A stretch of 64,000 nucleotides of DNA from DAHUXD01 sp963736455 (lineage in GTDB: Bacteria; Acidobacteriota; Thermoanaerobaculia; UBA5066; Gp7-AA6), in contig CAVTON010000001.1 in NCBI GenBank assembly GCA_963736455.1, positions 2,356,001 to 2,420,000 on the forward strand, in the 5' to 3' direction. The position numbers and the translations under genes are program-made. Below, one piece after another: positions 42,228 to 50,539 of this stretch; position 1 is the stretch's first letter, and each line of letters opens with the position of its first letter. Below the pieces are notes generated by a model. That model saw nothing but the letters and a program-made list of their open reading frames with translations, made no database searches and was not told the DNA's origin.

Positions 42228-43340
42228 TCAGCGCCGCACGGCGCCGTATCGGCCTCCGGCGGACGGCACGGCGAAACCCGCTCCCTCGAGCTCGAAAAGG
42301 CTCGCGAGAACCGTCGCGGCCGGCAAGTCGAGCGCCTGCGCGAGATCCTCGGCGGAAAGCCCTTCTTCGCGGCACAGCGCGTCGAAGATGCGCCGCGCGT
42401 CGGGGGAAATGTCGGCCGCCGCGCGCGCCGAGATCGAGGAGGAAAACGCCGGCGTGCCGATCGACGGAAAAAGCTCCGTGAGCACGTCCTCGGAGCCGCG
42501 ACAGAGGATCGCCCCGTCGCGCAGCAGCTCGTGCGCCCCGACCGACGTCGGCGAGAACACCGATCCCGGCACGGCGAAGACGTCACGGCCGAAGTCGTTG
42601 GCCAGGCGCGCCGTGATCAAGGATCCCGATCGGCGCGACGCCTCGACGACCACGACCCCGGCCGAGAGCCCGGCGATGATGCGGTTGCGGATCGGAAAGT
42701 TCTGGGGCCGCGGCTCGGTTCCGGGCGGCGACTCCGAGAGAAGCAGATGCTCGGCGGCGAGCCGATCCTTGAGGCCCCGGTGCTCGCGCGGATAATCCAC
42801 GTCGACGCCGCAGCCGAGAACCGCGATGGTGCCGCCCGGCCCCTCGAGGGCCGCCTCGTGGGCCGCGGCGTCCACGCCCCGCGCGAACCCCGAGACGACC
42901 GCGACGCCCGCGGCCGACAGCTCGCGGGAGAGCCTCCAGGCGACGTCGCGCCCATAGCGCGAAGCATCCCGCGACCCGACGATCGCCACCGCCGGCAGTC
43001 GAAGGCGTTCGACCCGCCCGATCGCGTAGAGCAGAAACGGGGGGTCGGCGATCTCCGCGAGCGCATCCGGATACTCGGAGTCGAAGGCCGTCAAAATCCG
43101 GATTCCCGTACGCTCGATCCCCGCGGCCCACCGCAGAGCCTCCGAATCATGCGGCCCGCGCAGCACGGCTCTCGCGAGATCCTGAGATTTGAATTCCTCC
43201 GCCAGCTCGTCCTCGGCCGAGGCCAGGAGCCGTTCGACGCCTCCGCGCGCGCGCAACACCGGCCAGAGCCGCTGGGGGGTGATCGCGCGCCCCCGGGCCC
43301 AGGAGAGAGCCGCACATCGCGAGACCAAACCCGAGCTCAC
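42228..43340 (-). CDS. dprA: DprA/Smf, DNA-processing protein of natural transformation
   Basis: A 370-residue protein that loads RecA on incoming single-stranded DNA. The Rossmann-like domain shows VAIVGSRDASRYG, SGFARGVDAAAHEAAL, VLGCGVDVDYPREH, FPIRNRIIAGLSAGVVVVEA and SGSLITARLANDFGRDVFAV. A C-terminal winged helix (about 305-370, ISPDARRIFDALCREEGL) is present, as in most DprA proteins. The start is GTG 43340 with GAGGAG upstream. It is transcribed away from the TPR lipoprotein gene and leads the topA-trmFO run. Confidence 0.95.
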   Translation of the reverse strand: MSSGLVSRCAALSWARGRAITPQRLWPVLRARGGVERLLASAEDELAEEFKSQDLARAVLRGPHDSEALRWAAGIERTGIRILTAFDSEYPDALAEIADPPFLLYAIGRVERLRLPAVAIVGSRDASRYGRDVAWRLSRELSAAGVAVVSGFARGVDAAAHEAALEGPGGTIAVLGCGVDVDYPREHRGLKDRLAAEHLLLSESPPGTEPRPQNFPIRNRIIAGLSAGVVVVEASRRSGSLITARLANDFGRDVFAVPGSVFSPTSVGAHELLRDGAILCRGSEDVLTELFPSIGTPAFSSSISARAAADISPDARRIFDALCREEGLSAEDLAQALDLPAATVLASLFELEGAGFAVPSAGGRYGAVRR

Positions 43341-43405
43341 CGGTTTAACGTACTCCTCATGGAGCGGGGATCGACAATTCCGGCGTTGCGAACCGACAGG
43401 AAACC

Positions 43406-43411
43406 TATAAT
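43406..43411 (+). promoter_or_regulatory. Candidate -10 box for the TPR lipoprotein operon
   Basis: A perfect TATAAT lies 36 bases before the TTG start at 43448. The best upstream hexamer, TTGCGA at 43386-43391, is only 14 bases away, so the -35 is unsure. Confidence 0.4.
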
Positions 43412-43447
43412 ACCGACCCGCCGCGTGGCGCGAGGCGAAGGAGTCGC

Positions 43448-43816
43448 TTGAAGCTCAACCGCACCGTCGTTCTCTCTCTATTGGTTGTCGCGGGAGCTTG
43501 CACGTCCTACTCCCACACGGAGAAGGCCTCGACACAGATCGCCTTCGGCACCGCCGTCGCGAAGAGGGGCCTCTGGCGCGAGGCCGCGTTCCGCTACGAG
43601 CAGGCCGTCCAGAAGGCGCCGGACAACGCACGGGCGCACAACAATCTCGCCGTGGCCCTCGAGGCGAGCGGGGACTTCGCTCGGGCGCTCACGGAATACA
43701 AGAAGGCCCTCGAGATCGAGCCCACCAACAACTACATCCGCCGCAACTACGCACGCTTCGCCGAGTTCTACACGGCCTACACGAAGACGACGGGAAAGGC
43801 TTCCGGTGCTCCGTAA
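43448..43816 (+). CDS. Small TPR lipoprotein
   Basis: A 122-residue lipoprotein starting at TTG 43448, with AAGGAG close upstream. The signal ends with lipobox VAGAC (C18). Two tetratricopeptide repeats fill residues about 40-107 (REAAFRYEQAVQKAPDNARA, GDFARALTEYKKALEIEPTN). Such small TPR lipoproteins usually serve as scaffolds for envelope assembly. It overlaps the next gene by 11 bases and leads the operon with the protease-barrel protein, which suggests a shared task at the outer membrane. Confidence 0.85.
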   Translation: MKLNRTVVLSLLVVAGACTSYSHTEKASTQIAFGTAVAKRGLWREAAFRYEQAVQKAPDNARAHNNLAVALEASGDFARALTEYKKALEIEPTNNYIRRNYARFAEFYTAYTKTTGKASGAP

Positions 43817-44516
43817 GGCCGCCGGGCGCCTTTGCGCCGCCGCGATCGCGCTCGTCCTGGCCGCCTCGCCCGCGCTCGCCGGCGTGGACCAGGTCAAGCT
43901 GCGCCTGCCCCTGCGCCCGAAGTTGCCCCTGCGCGGCAACGAGCGGATCGCGCTCGCGCCGTTCATCCTGGTGACCGACCCGGAGAAGGCCAAGGACAAG
44001 CGGCTGGCCAACGTGGACGTGCAGGCCGAGTTTCACCGCTTCCTGAAGAAACAACTCGAGAAGAAGACGAAGTTCGACGTCATCGAGACGCCGCCGGACG
44101 TCAAGCTCCCGACCCAGAACCTGGTCGACCTCGCGCGCGCCCAGGAATTCTGGGCCGCCGTCGGAACCCAGACTTCGGCCGAGCTGATCGTCTCGGGAAG
44201 CCTCGAATTCAAGGTCGAGGACCGGTCGGGCTACAAGACCGAGGAATACCAGTCGCCCATCGACGGCCGGACCTACTATCGCCAGGTCTACGTCGAGCAG
44301 ACCGGGTTCGTCTTCGACATCGTGTTCCTCGTCGTCGACGGGCACACCGGCGAGAAGCTTCTGCAGGACGAGTTCAAGGACTTCCGGCAGACCGGCAGCA
44401 AGCAGCGCGACGAGCTCCAGGGGCTCTTCGAGAACCTGTTCTCGCTCGAGAACCAGATCCTGAACACCTTCGTCCCGCGGGAACGCGAGGCGGAGCGCTA
44501 CGTCTTCACCGACTGA
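43806..44516 (+). CDS. Secreted CsgG/LpoB-like protein of unknown function
   Basis: A 236-residue protein with a signal peptide (LRKAAGRLCAAAIALVLAAS then PALA). The start is GTG 43806, overlapping the TPR gene by 11 bases. The mature part (NERIALAPFILVTDPEKAK, FHRFLKKQLEKKTKFDVIET, TSAELIVSGSLEFKV, VFDIVFLVVDGHTGEKLL) has the order of strands and helices of the TolB-N/CsgG/LpoB-type fold, in which a small-molecule- or protein-binding domain tests for other envelope components. That is an inference from pattern. It sits between the TPR lipoprotein and the protease-barrel gene. Confidence 0.65.
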   Translation: MLRKAAGRLCAAAIALVLAASPALAGVDQVKLRLPLRPKLPLRGNERIALAPFILVTDPEKAKDKRLANVDVQAEFHRFLKKQLEKKTKFDVIETPPDVKLPTQNLVDLARAQEFWAAVGTQTSAELIVSGSLEFKVEDRSGYKTEEYQSPIDGRTYYRQVYVEQTGFVFDIVFLVVDGHTGEKLLQDEFKDFRQTGSKQRDELQGLFENLFSLENQILNTFVPREREAERYVFTD

Positions 44517-44535
44517 CGGACGCCGCGAACATCGC

Positions 44536-47523
44536 ATGAAGAAGCTCGGGCTCGCCCTGTTTCTTGCCGCCGCCGGGGCCGCGACCGCCTCGGCCCAGAT
44601 CACTCCCGTGATCAGCCCCTACTACGACTACTTCGGCAAGAACAAGATCATGTACGACACCTTCAAGTGGCAGATCTACCACTCCACCCATTTCGCGATC
44701 TACTTCTACGATCGCGATCAGGTGTCGCTCCAGAAGGTCGCCTCCTATGCCGAGAGCGCCTACGACGACATCTCGCGCGCCCTGAACTTCCAGATCCCGA
44801 AACCCGTCAACATCATCTATTACTCGACGCACTCGGAATTCGAGCAGACCAACACGCTGCAGGAGTTCATTCCCGAAGGCATCGGCGCGTTCGCGCTGCC
44901 CACGCGCAACCGGATGGTCCTTCCGGTCGATCTGCCCGACGAAAAGCTCGAGAAGCTCATCGCGCACGAGCTGACCCACGTGTTCCAGTTCGAGATCTTC
45001 TACGGCGGCAACTTCCTGAGGGCCTACACCTCGGGCTCGCCGCAGTGGCTGACGGAGGGCATGGCCTCCTACTTCGGCAACGACGAAGACACCAAGGACG
45101 AGATGGTCCTGCGCGACGCGGTTCTCAACGATCAGATTCCCGAGATTGCCGAGCGCCAGATCTACGGCTTCTTCGCCTACCGGTTCGGCCACGCCTTCTT
45201 CGAATTCATCCGAACGGAGTGGGGACCGGACGGCGTCCGCGACTTCGTCTTCGACTACCGCGGCCAGCTCGGCCCCAACCTGAACCGCGTGCTCGAGCGG
45301 ACCTTCGGCATCTCGTCCGAGGAATTCGACATTCGCTTCCGCCGATATCTCCGCAAGCGGTTCCTGAAGATCCTGACCGACACCGGTGAGCCGATCGACT
45401 TCGGCGATCGCGTGCGCCTGACGGAAGAGAACACCTCGGTGGAAACGTCGGTCCGCGCCTTTCCCTCCGGCGATCTCGGCGCCGCGATCTCGACCCTGGG
45501 CCAGGACGCCAACGTCGTCGTCGTCTCCGCGCGCGAACGGAAGCTCTTCAAGAACCTGACCAAGGGATACAAGACCGACTACGAATACATCGTCGCGCAA
45601 TGGCTCACGACGGGCCCGATCGGCGGGGTGGACCTCGCGGTTTCGCCCGATGGAAACTCGATCGCGGTCTTCGTCCGGCGCGAGCGCGGGCGAGAGCTGC
45701 TGCTCTTGAACGCTCTCGACGGCCGCATCCGGGACCTCATCCCGATGCCGGGCCTCGACCAGCAGTTGAACCCCGCCTTTTCCCCCGACGGCCGGACCGT
45801 CGCATTCCGGGCGATCCAGAACGGCAAGTCGGACATCTTCGCCTACAACCTCGATTCGAAGTCCACGGCGAACCTGACCAACGACGACGCCTACGACTAT
45901 GCGCCCGCCTATTCCCCGGACGGCCAGTGGCTCTACTACTCGTCGGTCCAGGGCACGAACGCCAAGATCTTCCGCATCCGGCCGGGTGTCGCGGGCTCGC
46001 GGGAGCAGATCACGTACGGCGACTGGAACGACGAGGATGCGTCGATCGCGCCCGACGGCAAGACCCTCTACTACACGTCGGATCGAGTCAACGGGATCTT
46101 CAACATCTACTCGATCAACCTCGACAACGGAGAGACGAGCGTCTACACCAACGTCGTCGGCGGATGCTTCTCGCCCGTCGTCCTCATCGCCCGCGACGGC
46201 GCGGAGCGCCTCGTCTTCTCGGCGTACTACAAGCGCCGCTTCGCGCTCTACGTGACGGACGCGAAGAAACCATTCCACAGGCTGGCCGAGCTGAACCCGG
46301 CGCCCTCGCCGGCCGGACCGACGACGATTCCGCCATACCAGCCGCCCATCGAGGTCTCGATCGACCCGGAAAAGATCGACAAGAAGCCGGGCCACAAGCT
46401 GACCCTGGAGGACGCCTCCATCAACGTGGGCCTCTCGGCCGACCAGGTGTTCCTGTCGAACAGCTACATGGTCTTCGGCGACAACCTCGGCGACCGGAGG
46501 CTGATCGTTTCGCTGTCCTCGGTCTCCTCGTTCATCGACTACGAGGCCGCGTACATCGACCAGTCCGACCGGCTGCAGAAGGGCGTCCAGGCCTACTACC
46601 AGAGCTACTACTACACCGTCTTGAACGACAACAACGGCCAGCTCGAGCGCGTCAACAACCCGTTTCACTTCATCGGCGGAAATTTCTTCGGCAGCTACCC
46701 CTTGAACCGCTACTACCGACTCGAGGGCAGCGTCGGGTTCGTCTCGCGCAAGTACGATTCCTACCCGATCTGGGTCAACACCGACGCCGGAAGCGGCATC
46801 CTCGGCATCCCGACCGAGAACAACTTCCCGACCGTCGGCGCCAAACTCGTCGGCGACACGGCGGAATACCAGTCCTTCGGTCCCATTTCCGGGCGGAGGC
46901 TTTCGTTCGCTTTGAACTACGCGGTCTTCACCGGCGGAACGGAGCTTCCAGGCTCGAGCGGCCCAACGCTCTCCTTCGACATGATCGCGGACTTCCGCCA
47001 TTACTTCAAGCTGACCGAGCGCTCGCTGATCGCCACCCGGTTCTACGGCTTCCGCTCGACCGGCAACCTGCCCGACGTGCTCGCCTTCGGAGGGCTCGAC
47101 ACCCTGCGGGCCTTCCCCTACTACAGCCTCATCGGCAACTCTGCCGCCTTCATGAACCTGGAGCTGCGGATTCCGCTCATCGACTTTCTCGCCACTCCGA
47201 TCCTCGGAATCAGCGACATCCGGGCCAAGGGATTCGTCGACATCGGCGGCGCCGCCCTGAAGAATCAGCCGTTCCAGTTCTGGTCGGACTACACGCTCTG
47301 CGGCGGCGGCAACGGCGCGCCGGGATGCAACGGCTCGGCCGGCGGCGTGGCCGATTACGGGTTCGGCCTCTCGCTCGACTTTCTGGGTCTGCCGCTGCAC
47401 TTCGACTTCGCGAGGCAGTGGAACTTCAAGCAGGCCCTGCCGCCGACCCAGTGCGCCGCCCTCGGCCTCGACACCAACTGCGGCAACTTCAAGTTCATCT
47501 TCTACATCGGCCCCGAGTTTTAG
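44536..47523 (+). CDS. Outer-membrane mosaic: gluzincin metalloprotease, TolB-like propeller and BamA-like barrel
   Basis: A 995-residue exported protein. The signal peptide is residues 1-20. Residues about 40-280 form a peptidase-MA-like metalloprotease domain with HELTH (H144, E145, H148) and the third zinc ligand E174 in WLTEGMASYF. Residues about 340-600 are a TolB/WD-type beta-propeller with repeats such as NPAFSPDGRTVAFRA, APAYSPDGQWLYYSS and DASIAPDGKTLYYTSD. Residues about 640-995 are an Omp85/BamA-type surface-antigen barrel (FGGLDTLRAFPYYSLIGNSA, NLELRIPLIDFL) ending in GPEF. It is probably anchored in the outer membrane with a periplasmic protease and propeller. The stop TAG lies inside the terminal repeat of the adjacent 268-bp element. 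Confidence 0.88.
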   Translation: MKKLGLALFLAAAGAATASAQITPVISPYYDYFGKNKIMYDTFKWQIYHSTHFAIYFYDRDQVSLQKVASYAESAYDDISRALNFQIPKPVNIIYYSTHSEFEQTNTLQEFIPEGIGAFALPTRNRMVLPVDLPDEKLEKLIAHELTHVFQFEIFYGGNFLRAYTSGSPQWLTEGMASYFGNDEDTKDEMVLRDAVLNDQIPEIAERQIYGFFAYRFGHAFFEFIRTEWGPDGVRDFVFDYRGQLGPNLNRVLERTFGISSEEFDIRFRRYLRKRFLKILTDTGEPIDFGDRVRLTEENTSVETSVRAFPSGDLGAAISTLGQDANVVVVSARERKLFKNLTKGYKTDYEYIVAQWLTTGPIGGVDLAVSPDGNSIAVFVRRERGRELLLLNALDGRIRDLIPMPGLDQQLNPAFSPDGRTVAFRAIQNGKSDIFAYNLDSKSTANLTNDDAYDYAPAYSPDGQWLYYSSVQGTNAKIFRIRPGVAGSREQITYGDWNDEDASIAPDGKTLYYTSDRVNGIFNIYSINLDNGETSVYTNVVGGCFSPVVLIARDGAERLVFSAYYKRRFALYVTDAKKPFHRLAELNPAPSPAGPTTIPPYQPPIEVSIDPEKIDKKPGHKLTLEDASINVGLSADQVFLSNSYMVFGDNLGDRRLIVSLSSVSSFIDYEAAYIDQSDRLQKGVQAYYQSYYYTVLNDNNGQLERVNNPFHFIGGNFFGSYPLNRYYRLEGSVGFVSRKYDSYPIWVNTDAGSGILGIPTENNFPTVGAKLVGDTAEYQSFGPISGRRLSFALNYAVFTGGTELPGSSGPTLSFDMIADFRHYFKLTERSLIATRFYGFRSTGNLPDVLAFGGLDTLRAFPYYSLIGNSAAFMNLELRIPLIDFLATPILGISDIRAKGFVDIGGAALKNQPFQFWSDYTLCGGGNGAPGCNGSAGGVADYGFGLSLDFLGLPLHFDFARQWNFKQALPPTQCAALGLDTNCGNFKFIFYIGPEF

Positions 47524-47787
47524 CAGGGTGCTGAAAAAAGGTGTGGGATGGCGTTACGAGCGCCGTGGGTTCAGATGCAAGGAAGCGCGACGACGGCGAT
47601 GCCTTCGCATCGCCGAGGAGCGATGACGCCGCAGATGGCCCCGCGCCGCCGTAACCCAAAGGGCGGACGGCACTTTGCCCGGCGCCCGTTGGAAGCAATG
47701 AAGACTCGAGTCCGAAGTTCATGGATCGGGCGCCGCGTGCAAAGTGCCGGACGCGACGCCCGCATCCATTTTTCAGCACCCTGCTAA
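47520..47787. mobile_element. MITE-like element, 268 bp, with 19-bp perfect terminal inverted repeats
   Basis: TTAGCAGGGTGCTGAAAAA at 47520-47538 is repeated exactly in inverse at 47769-47787. Inside are further perfect inverted repeats: GGCGATGC/GCATCGCC around CTTC at 47595-47614, and CGGCACTTTGC at 47668-47678 paired with 47739-47749. No transposase is encoded. This is the build of a non-autonomous miniature element or a large structured intergenic repeat. The left terminus supplies the stop codon of the upstream gene; the right part contains a start codon usable by the downstream gene. Confidence 0.82.
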
Positions 47788-48574
47788 GAGGGTCGCGCTG
47801 GCGTCTCGATCGTCGCTCGCCGTTCGCGCGCTCGGGCCCTACGGCGGCTCGGCGCCCGGCTACCGGATGACGTGCTTCCTGCTCGACGGCGAGACCGCCC
47901 TCGACGCGGGCTCCCTGACCGAAGCGCTTCCGCTCCCGGCCCAGCGCCGGATCCGGCGCGTCGTGCTGACCCACGCGCATCTCGACCACGTCGCCTCTCT
48001 GCCGTTTCTGCTCGAGAACCTCTACGGACGACGGGAGCCTCTCGAGGTCCTCGCGCCTTCGCCGGTGCTCTCGGCCCTGCGCCGCCACATCTTCAACGGG
48101 ATCGCGTGGCCGGACTTCACGCGCCTCCCCTCCCCGGCGCGTCCCACGCTCTCCTACCGGCCGGTCCGGGCCGGCAGGACGTTCCGCGCGGGCGGCATCT
48201 GGTTCACCGCGCTGCCCGTCGATCACGTCATCCCGGCCTACGGCTACGTCGTCGCCAAGCCGGGACGCGCCGTGCTCTTTTCGGGAGACACGAAACCGAC
48301 CCTGCGCCTCTGGGAGCACGCACGCCGCGTCCGCGACCTTCGGGCGATCTTTCTCGAGGTCTCGTTTTCCGACACGCAGGCGGCCGTGGCCAGCGCCTCG
48401 TGCCATCTGACGCCTCGCGATCTGCCGGGCGAGCTCGCGAAGGCGCCCGAGCGAGTCCCCGTCTACCTGTACCACATGAAGCCGCCCTCGCTGGCCCGCA
48501 TTCGGCGCGAGGTCGACGCGCTGTCGCAGCCGCGCCTGCGGCTGCTCGAATCCGAGCGGTCCTTCCGGTTCTAG
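47744..48574 (+). CDS. Metallo-beta-lactamase-fold hydrolase (cAMP phosphodiesterase class II-like)
   Basis: About 276 residues by the longest frame, with the MBL-fold motif VVLTHAHLDHVASLPFLLEN, VDHVIPAYGYVV, LFSGDTKP and a final YLYHMKPP. The layout resembles class II cyclic-nucleotide phosphodiesterases and RNase Z-like enzymes. The family's natural start should be just before SLAVRALGPYGGS, but no ATG, GTG or TTG is there. The frame opens at GTG 47744, inside the MITE-like element, so about 20 N-terminal residues are encoded by the element. The first internal ATG is 47867, which would remove the first strand. The native start may have been lost. Confidence 0.8.
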   Translation: MPDATPASIFQHPAKRVALASRSSLAVRALGPYGGSAPGYRMTCFLLDGETALDAGSLTEALPLPAQRRIRRVVLTHAHLDHVASLPFLLENLYGRREPLEVLAPSPVLSALRRHIFNGIAWPDFTRLPSPARPTLSYRPVRAGRTFRAGGIWFTALPVDHVIPAYGYVVAKPGRAVLFSGDTKPTLRLWEHARRVRDLRAIFLEVSFSDTQAAVASASCHLTPRDLPGELAKAPERVPVYLYHMKPPSLARIRREVDALSQPRLRLLESERSFRF

Positions 48575-48590
48575 CCGCGTCGCGCGGCGA

Positions 48591-49793
48591 TCAGAGAAGG
48601 CGGCTCCAGGCGAGGACGTCGAGGCCGAGGGTTCCGGCGAGCCTCCCGCGCAGCGAGTCGTTGCGCAGCAGGTCCTCGCGCGCTCCCGCGAGCCGCGCCT
48701 CACGCTCGAGCCAGGTCTGCCCGCTCTCCTCGCGGACGCGGTACGAGAAGCGCTGCTCCCCCGTCTTCGACCGCCGGAGGATGACGATGCGCCGGTTCGC
48801 CGGGTCGAGCGTGACGTCTTCCTCGAATGCGGAACCCCCGCCTTCCTCCGGCGAAAGGTCGAGGCGGAACCCGGACGGGATCTCAAGCGCGGGCCCGACC
48901 TTCCCGAGGCCCTCGAGCAGTCGGCGGTATCCGGCCGGGCTGCCGATCGCCTCGTAGGCTCGGTCGGGCGAGCCATCCGTCTCGAGATAGGCCGTGAGGA
49001 TCGCATCGGGCGAAGACGGATCGGGATCGCCGGCAATCGCGAGGGCGCGCGACAGGAGCGCCTCGTCGATGCCGAAGAGGGCCGAGAGCGCCCCCGCCCG
49101 CGCCCCGAGAAGCGGTGCGCGCAGACGCGAGTATCGATCGTCGACGCGAATCTCCCCGCGCGCAAACGACAAGATCCGTGGGCCGAGATGGCGTTGCAAG
49201 GACAGCTCTCCGAGAAACGGAGCGCCCTCGCGAAACGTGTCGTGCCAGAGGCGGTTGTAGAGCTCGGCCGGCGCCGGGGCGGATTCGATCGAGATCGAGC
49301 GGGGCCCTTCGGGCACGCCGCCTTCGAAGCTCACGTCGAATCCCGCCCTGGCCGTCGAGACCCGCAGCGTGACGGTCGGCGCCTCGACCACGGCCGCCCC
49401 GGCAGGCAGGATCACGGGAAGCGGGAAGCCGACGTCGACGATCACCTCGCCGTCCTTCGTCTCGACGACGAGCGCCGCGTGGTCGTTCGGTTTGCGGACT
49501 CGCCCGAGGACGCTCCGCGTCCGGTAGCCGAGATCCGTCAGCAGTGCATCGAACGCCGCGACCCGGGCGAAGCAGGTGCCGCCGGCGCCGAGCTCGAGAT
49601 GATCCCGCCAGAAAACCTCCGGCCGGCGGGGCTTCGCCTCCGCATCCGCGATCTCGGCGTGACGCACGAGCTTCGAGGCGTTCTCGAACGGGACGCTCGC
49701 ATTGAAACGGACAAAGAGCGCCTCGAGAAAGCCCGCTCCGGGCTCGGCCCGAGACAGGTCGAGCGCCTCGAGGATCTCGTCGGAGGAGATCAC
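48591..49793 (-). CDS. Arylamine N-acetyltransferase-like protein with C-terminal extension
   Basis: A 400-residue protein. The first 250 residues match the NAT/thiol-transferase fold: FENASKLVRH, the catalytic Cys in GAGGTCFARVAAFDALL, His in KPNDHAALVVE and Asp in VIVDVGFPLP. Known members acetylate arylamines from acetyl-CoA or release polyketides. Usual length is about 270-290 residues; here an extra C-terminal region (about 280-400) adds beta-rich sequence. GTG 49793 overlaps the stop of the crotonase gene (GTGA). It is the last gene of the pdx operon. Confidence 0.8.
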   Translation of the reverse strand: MISSDEILEALDLSRAEPGAGFLEALFVRFNASVPFENASKLVRHAEIADAEAKPRRPEVFWRDHLELGAGGTCFARVAAFDALLTDLGYRTRSVLGRVRKPNDHAALVVETKDGEVIVDVGFPLPVILPAGAAVVEAPTVTLRVSTARAGFDVSFEGGVPEGPRSISIESAPAPAELYNRLWHDTFREGAPFLGELSLQRHLGPRILSFARGEIRVDDRYSRLRAPLLGARAGALSALFGIDEALLSRALAIAGDPDPSSPDAILTAYLETDGSPDRAYEAIGSPAGYRRLLEGLGKVGPALEIPSGFRLDLSPEEGGGSAFEEDVTLDPANRRIVILRRSKTGEQRFSYRVREESGQTWLEREARLAGAREDLLRNDSLRGRLAGTLGLDVLAWSRLL

Positions 49794-50539
49794 CGCGCCG
49801 AGAGCCGCGCCACCATGTCCCTGACCCGGAATCGAGCGTCTTCGCTGAACCAGAGGTCGAGAAACGGATCGTGGTCGCGCGCCTGGTCGAACCGCGCGAT
49901 GGCCGCCGCCCGCGAGCGCAACTTGATCGCCGCGTAGGCCGCGGCTGACAGGCCCGAGAGCACGCGGACCCGCTCGACTGCGCGGTCGAGCAACTCTTCG
50001 GCCGGCACGACGAGATCCACGAGCCCGATCGACCTCGCCTCCTCGACACCGACGTTCTCGCCAGTCGCCGCGAGCCGCTCCATGTGCCGCGGTCCGACCA
50101 CGTGTCGGAAGGGCTCCATGAGGCACTGCGGAACCGAAACCCCGAGGATCACCTCGGAGAGCCCGAATTTCCCCCTGCCCTCGGCGGCGATCCGCTCGTC
50201 CGCGGCCATCGCGACGATGAGGCCCCCGGCGATCGCGTGTCCCGCCAGGGCCGCAACGATCGGGGGGCCGAAGACGAACACCTGGCGGACGAGGTCGCTG
50301 TAGGCGGCGACGAACTCCTCCATCGCCGCCCGGTCGCGGTCCACGATGAGCTTGAGGTCCCAGCCCGCCGAGAACATCCCCGGCAGCGCCGAGGCGAGCA
50401 CGACGCCGCGAACCTTCGTCTGCGCGGCGAGGGCCGCGGACAGCTCCGCGACGAGCTCCGGCGAGAACGCGTTGGCTTTCGGACGGTCGAGGGTCAGGAT
50501 CGCGATCTCGTCCCGGAGGTCCGTGCGCACGAGCGTCAA
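49790..50539 (-). CDS. Enoyl-CoA hydratase/isomerase-family protein
   Basis: A 249-residue crotonase-fold protein: ILTLDRPKANAFSPELVAEL, GMFSAGWDLKLI for the oxyanion hole, ALAGHAIAGGLIVAMAADER and FGLSEVILGVSVP. The second catalytic glutamate (in LSEV) is kept, but the position of the first (the E of GGGCE) is not acidic, so hydratase activity is uncertain and an isomerase-like or other acyl-CoA reaction is possible. TTG 50539 overlaps the pdxT stop (TTGA). Confidence 0.85.
   Translation of the reverse strand: MTLVRTDLRDEIAILTLDRPKANAFSPELVAELSAALAAQTKVRGVVLASALPGMFSAGWDLKLIVDRDRAAMEEFVAAYSDLVRQVFVFGPPIVAALAGHAIAGGLIVAMAADERIAAEGRGKFGLSEVILGVSVPQCLMEPFRHVVGPRHMERLAATGENVGVEEARSIGLVDLVVPAEELLDRAVERVRVLSGLSAAAYAAIKLRSRAAAIARFDQARDHDPFLDLWFSEDARFRVRDMVARLSAR

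Noticed and set aside
44506..47400. 964-codon minus-strand open frame
   Set aside because: Antisense of the protease-propeller-barrel gene; its wording mirrors the codon pattern of the real gene.
47548..47787. Small open frames inside the 268-bp element
   Set aside because: No resemblance to a transposase or any protein; the sequence is dominated by inverted repeats.
48574..48588. Hairpin GCCGCG-TCG-CGCGGC between convergent genes as a terminator
   Set aside because: The stem is only six pairs and no T run follows on either strand; it is too weak to call.
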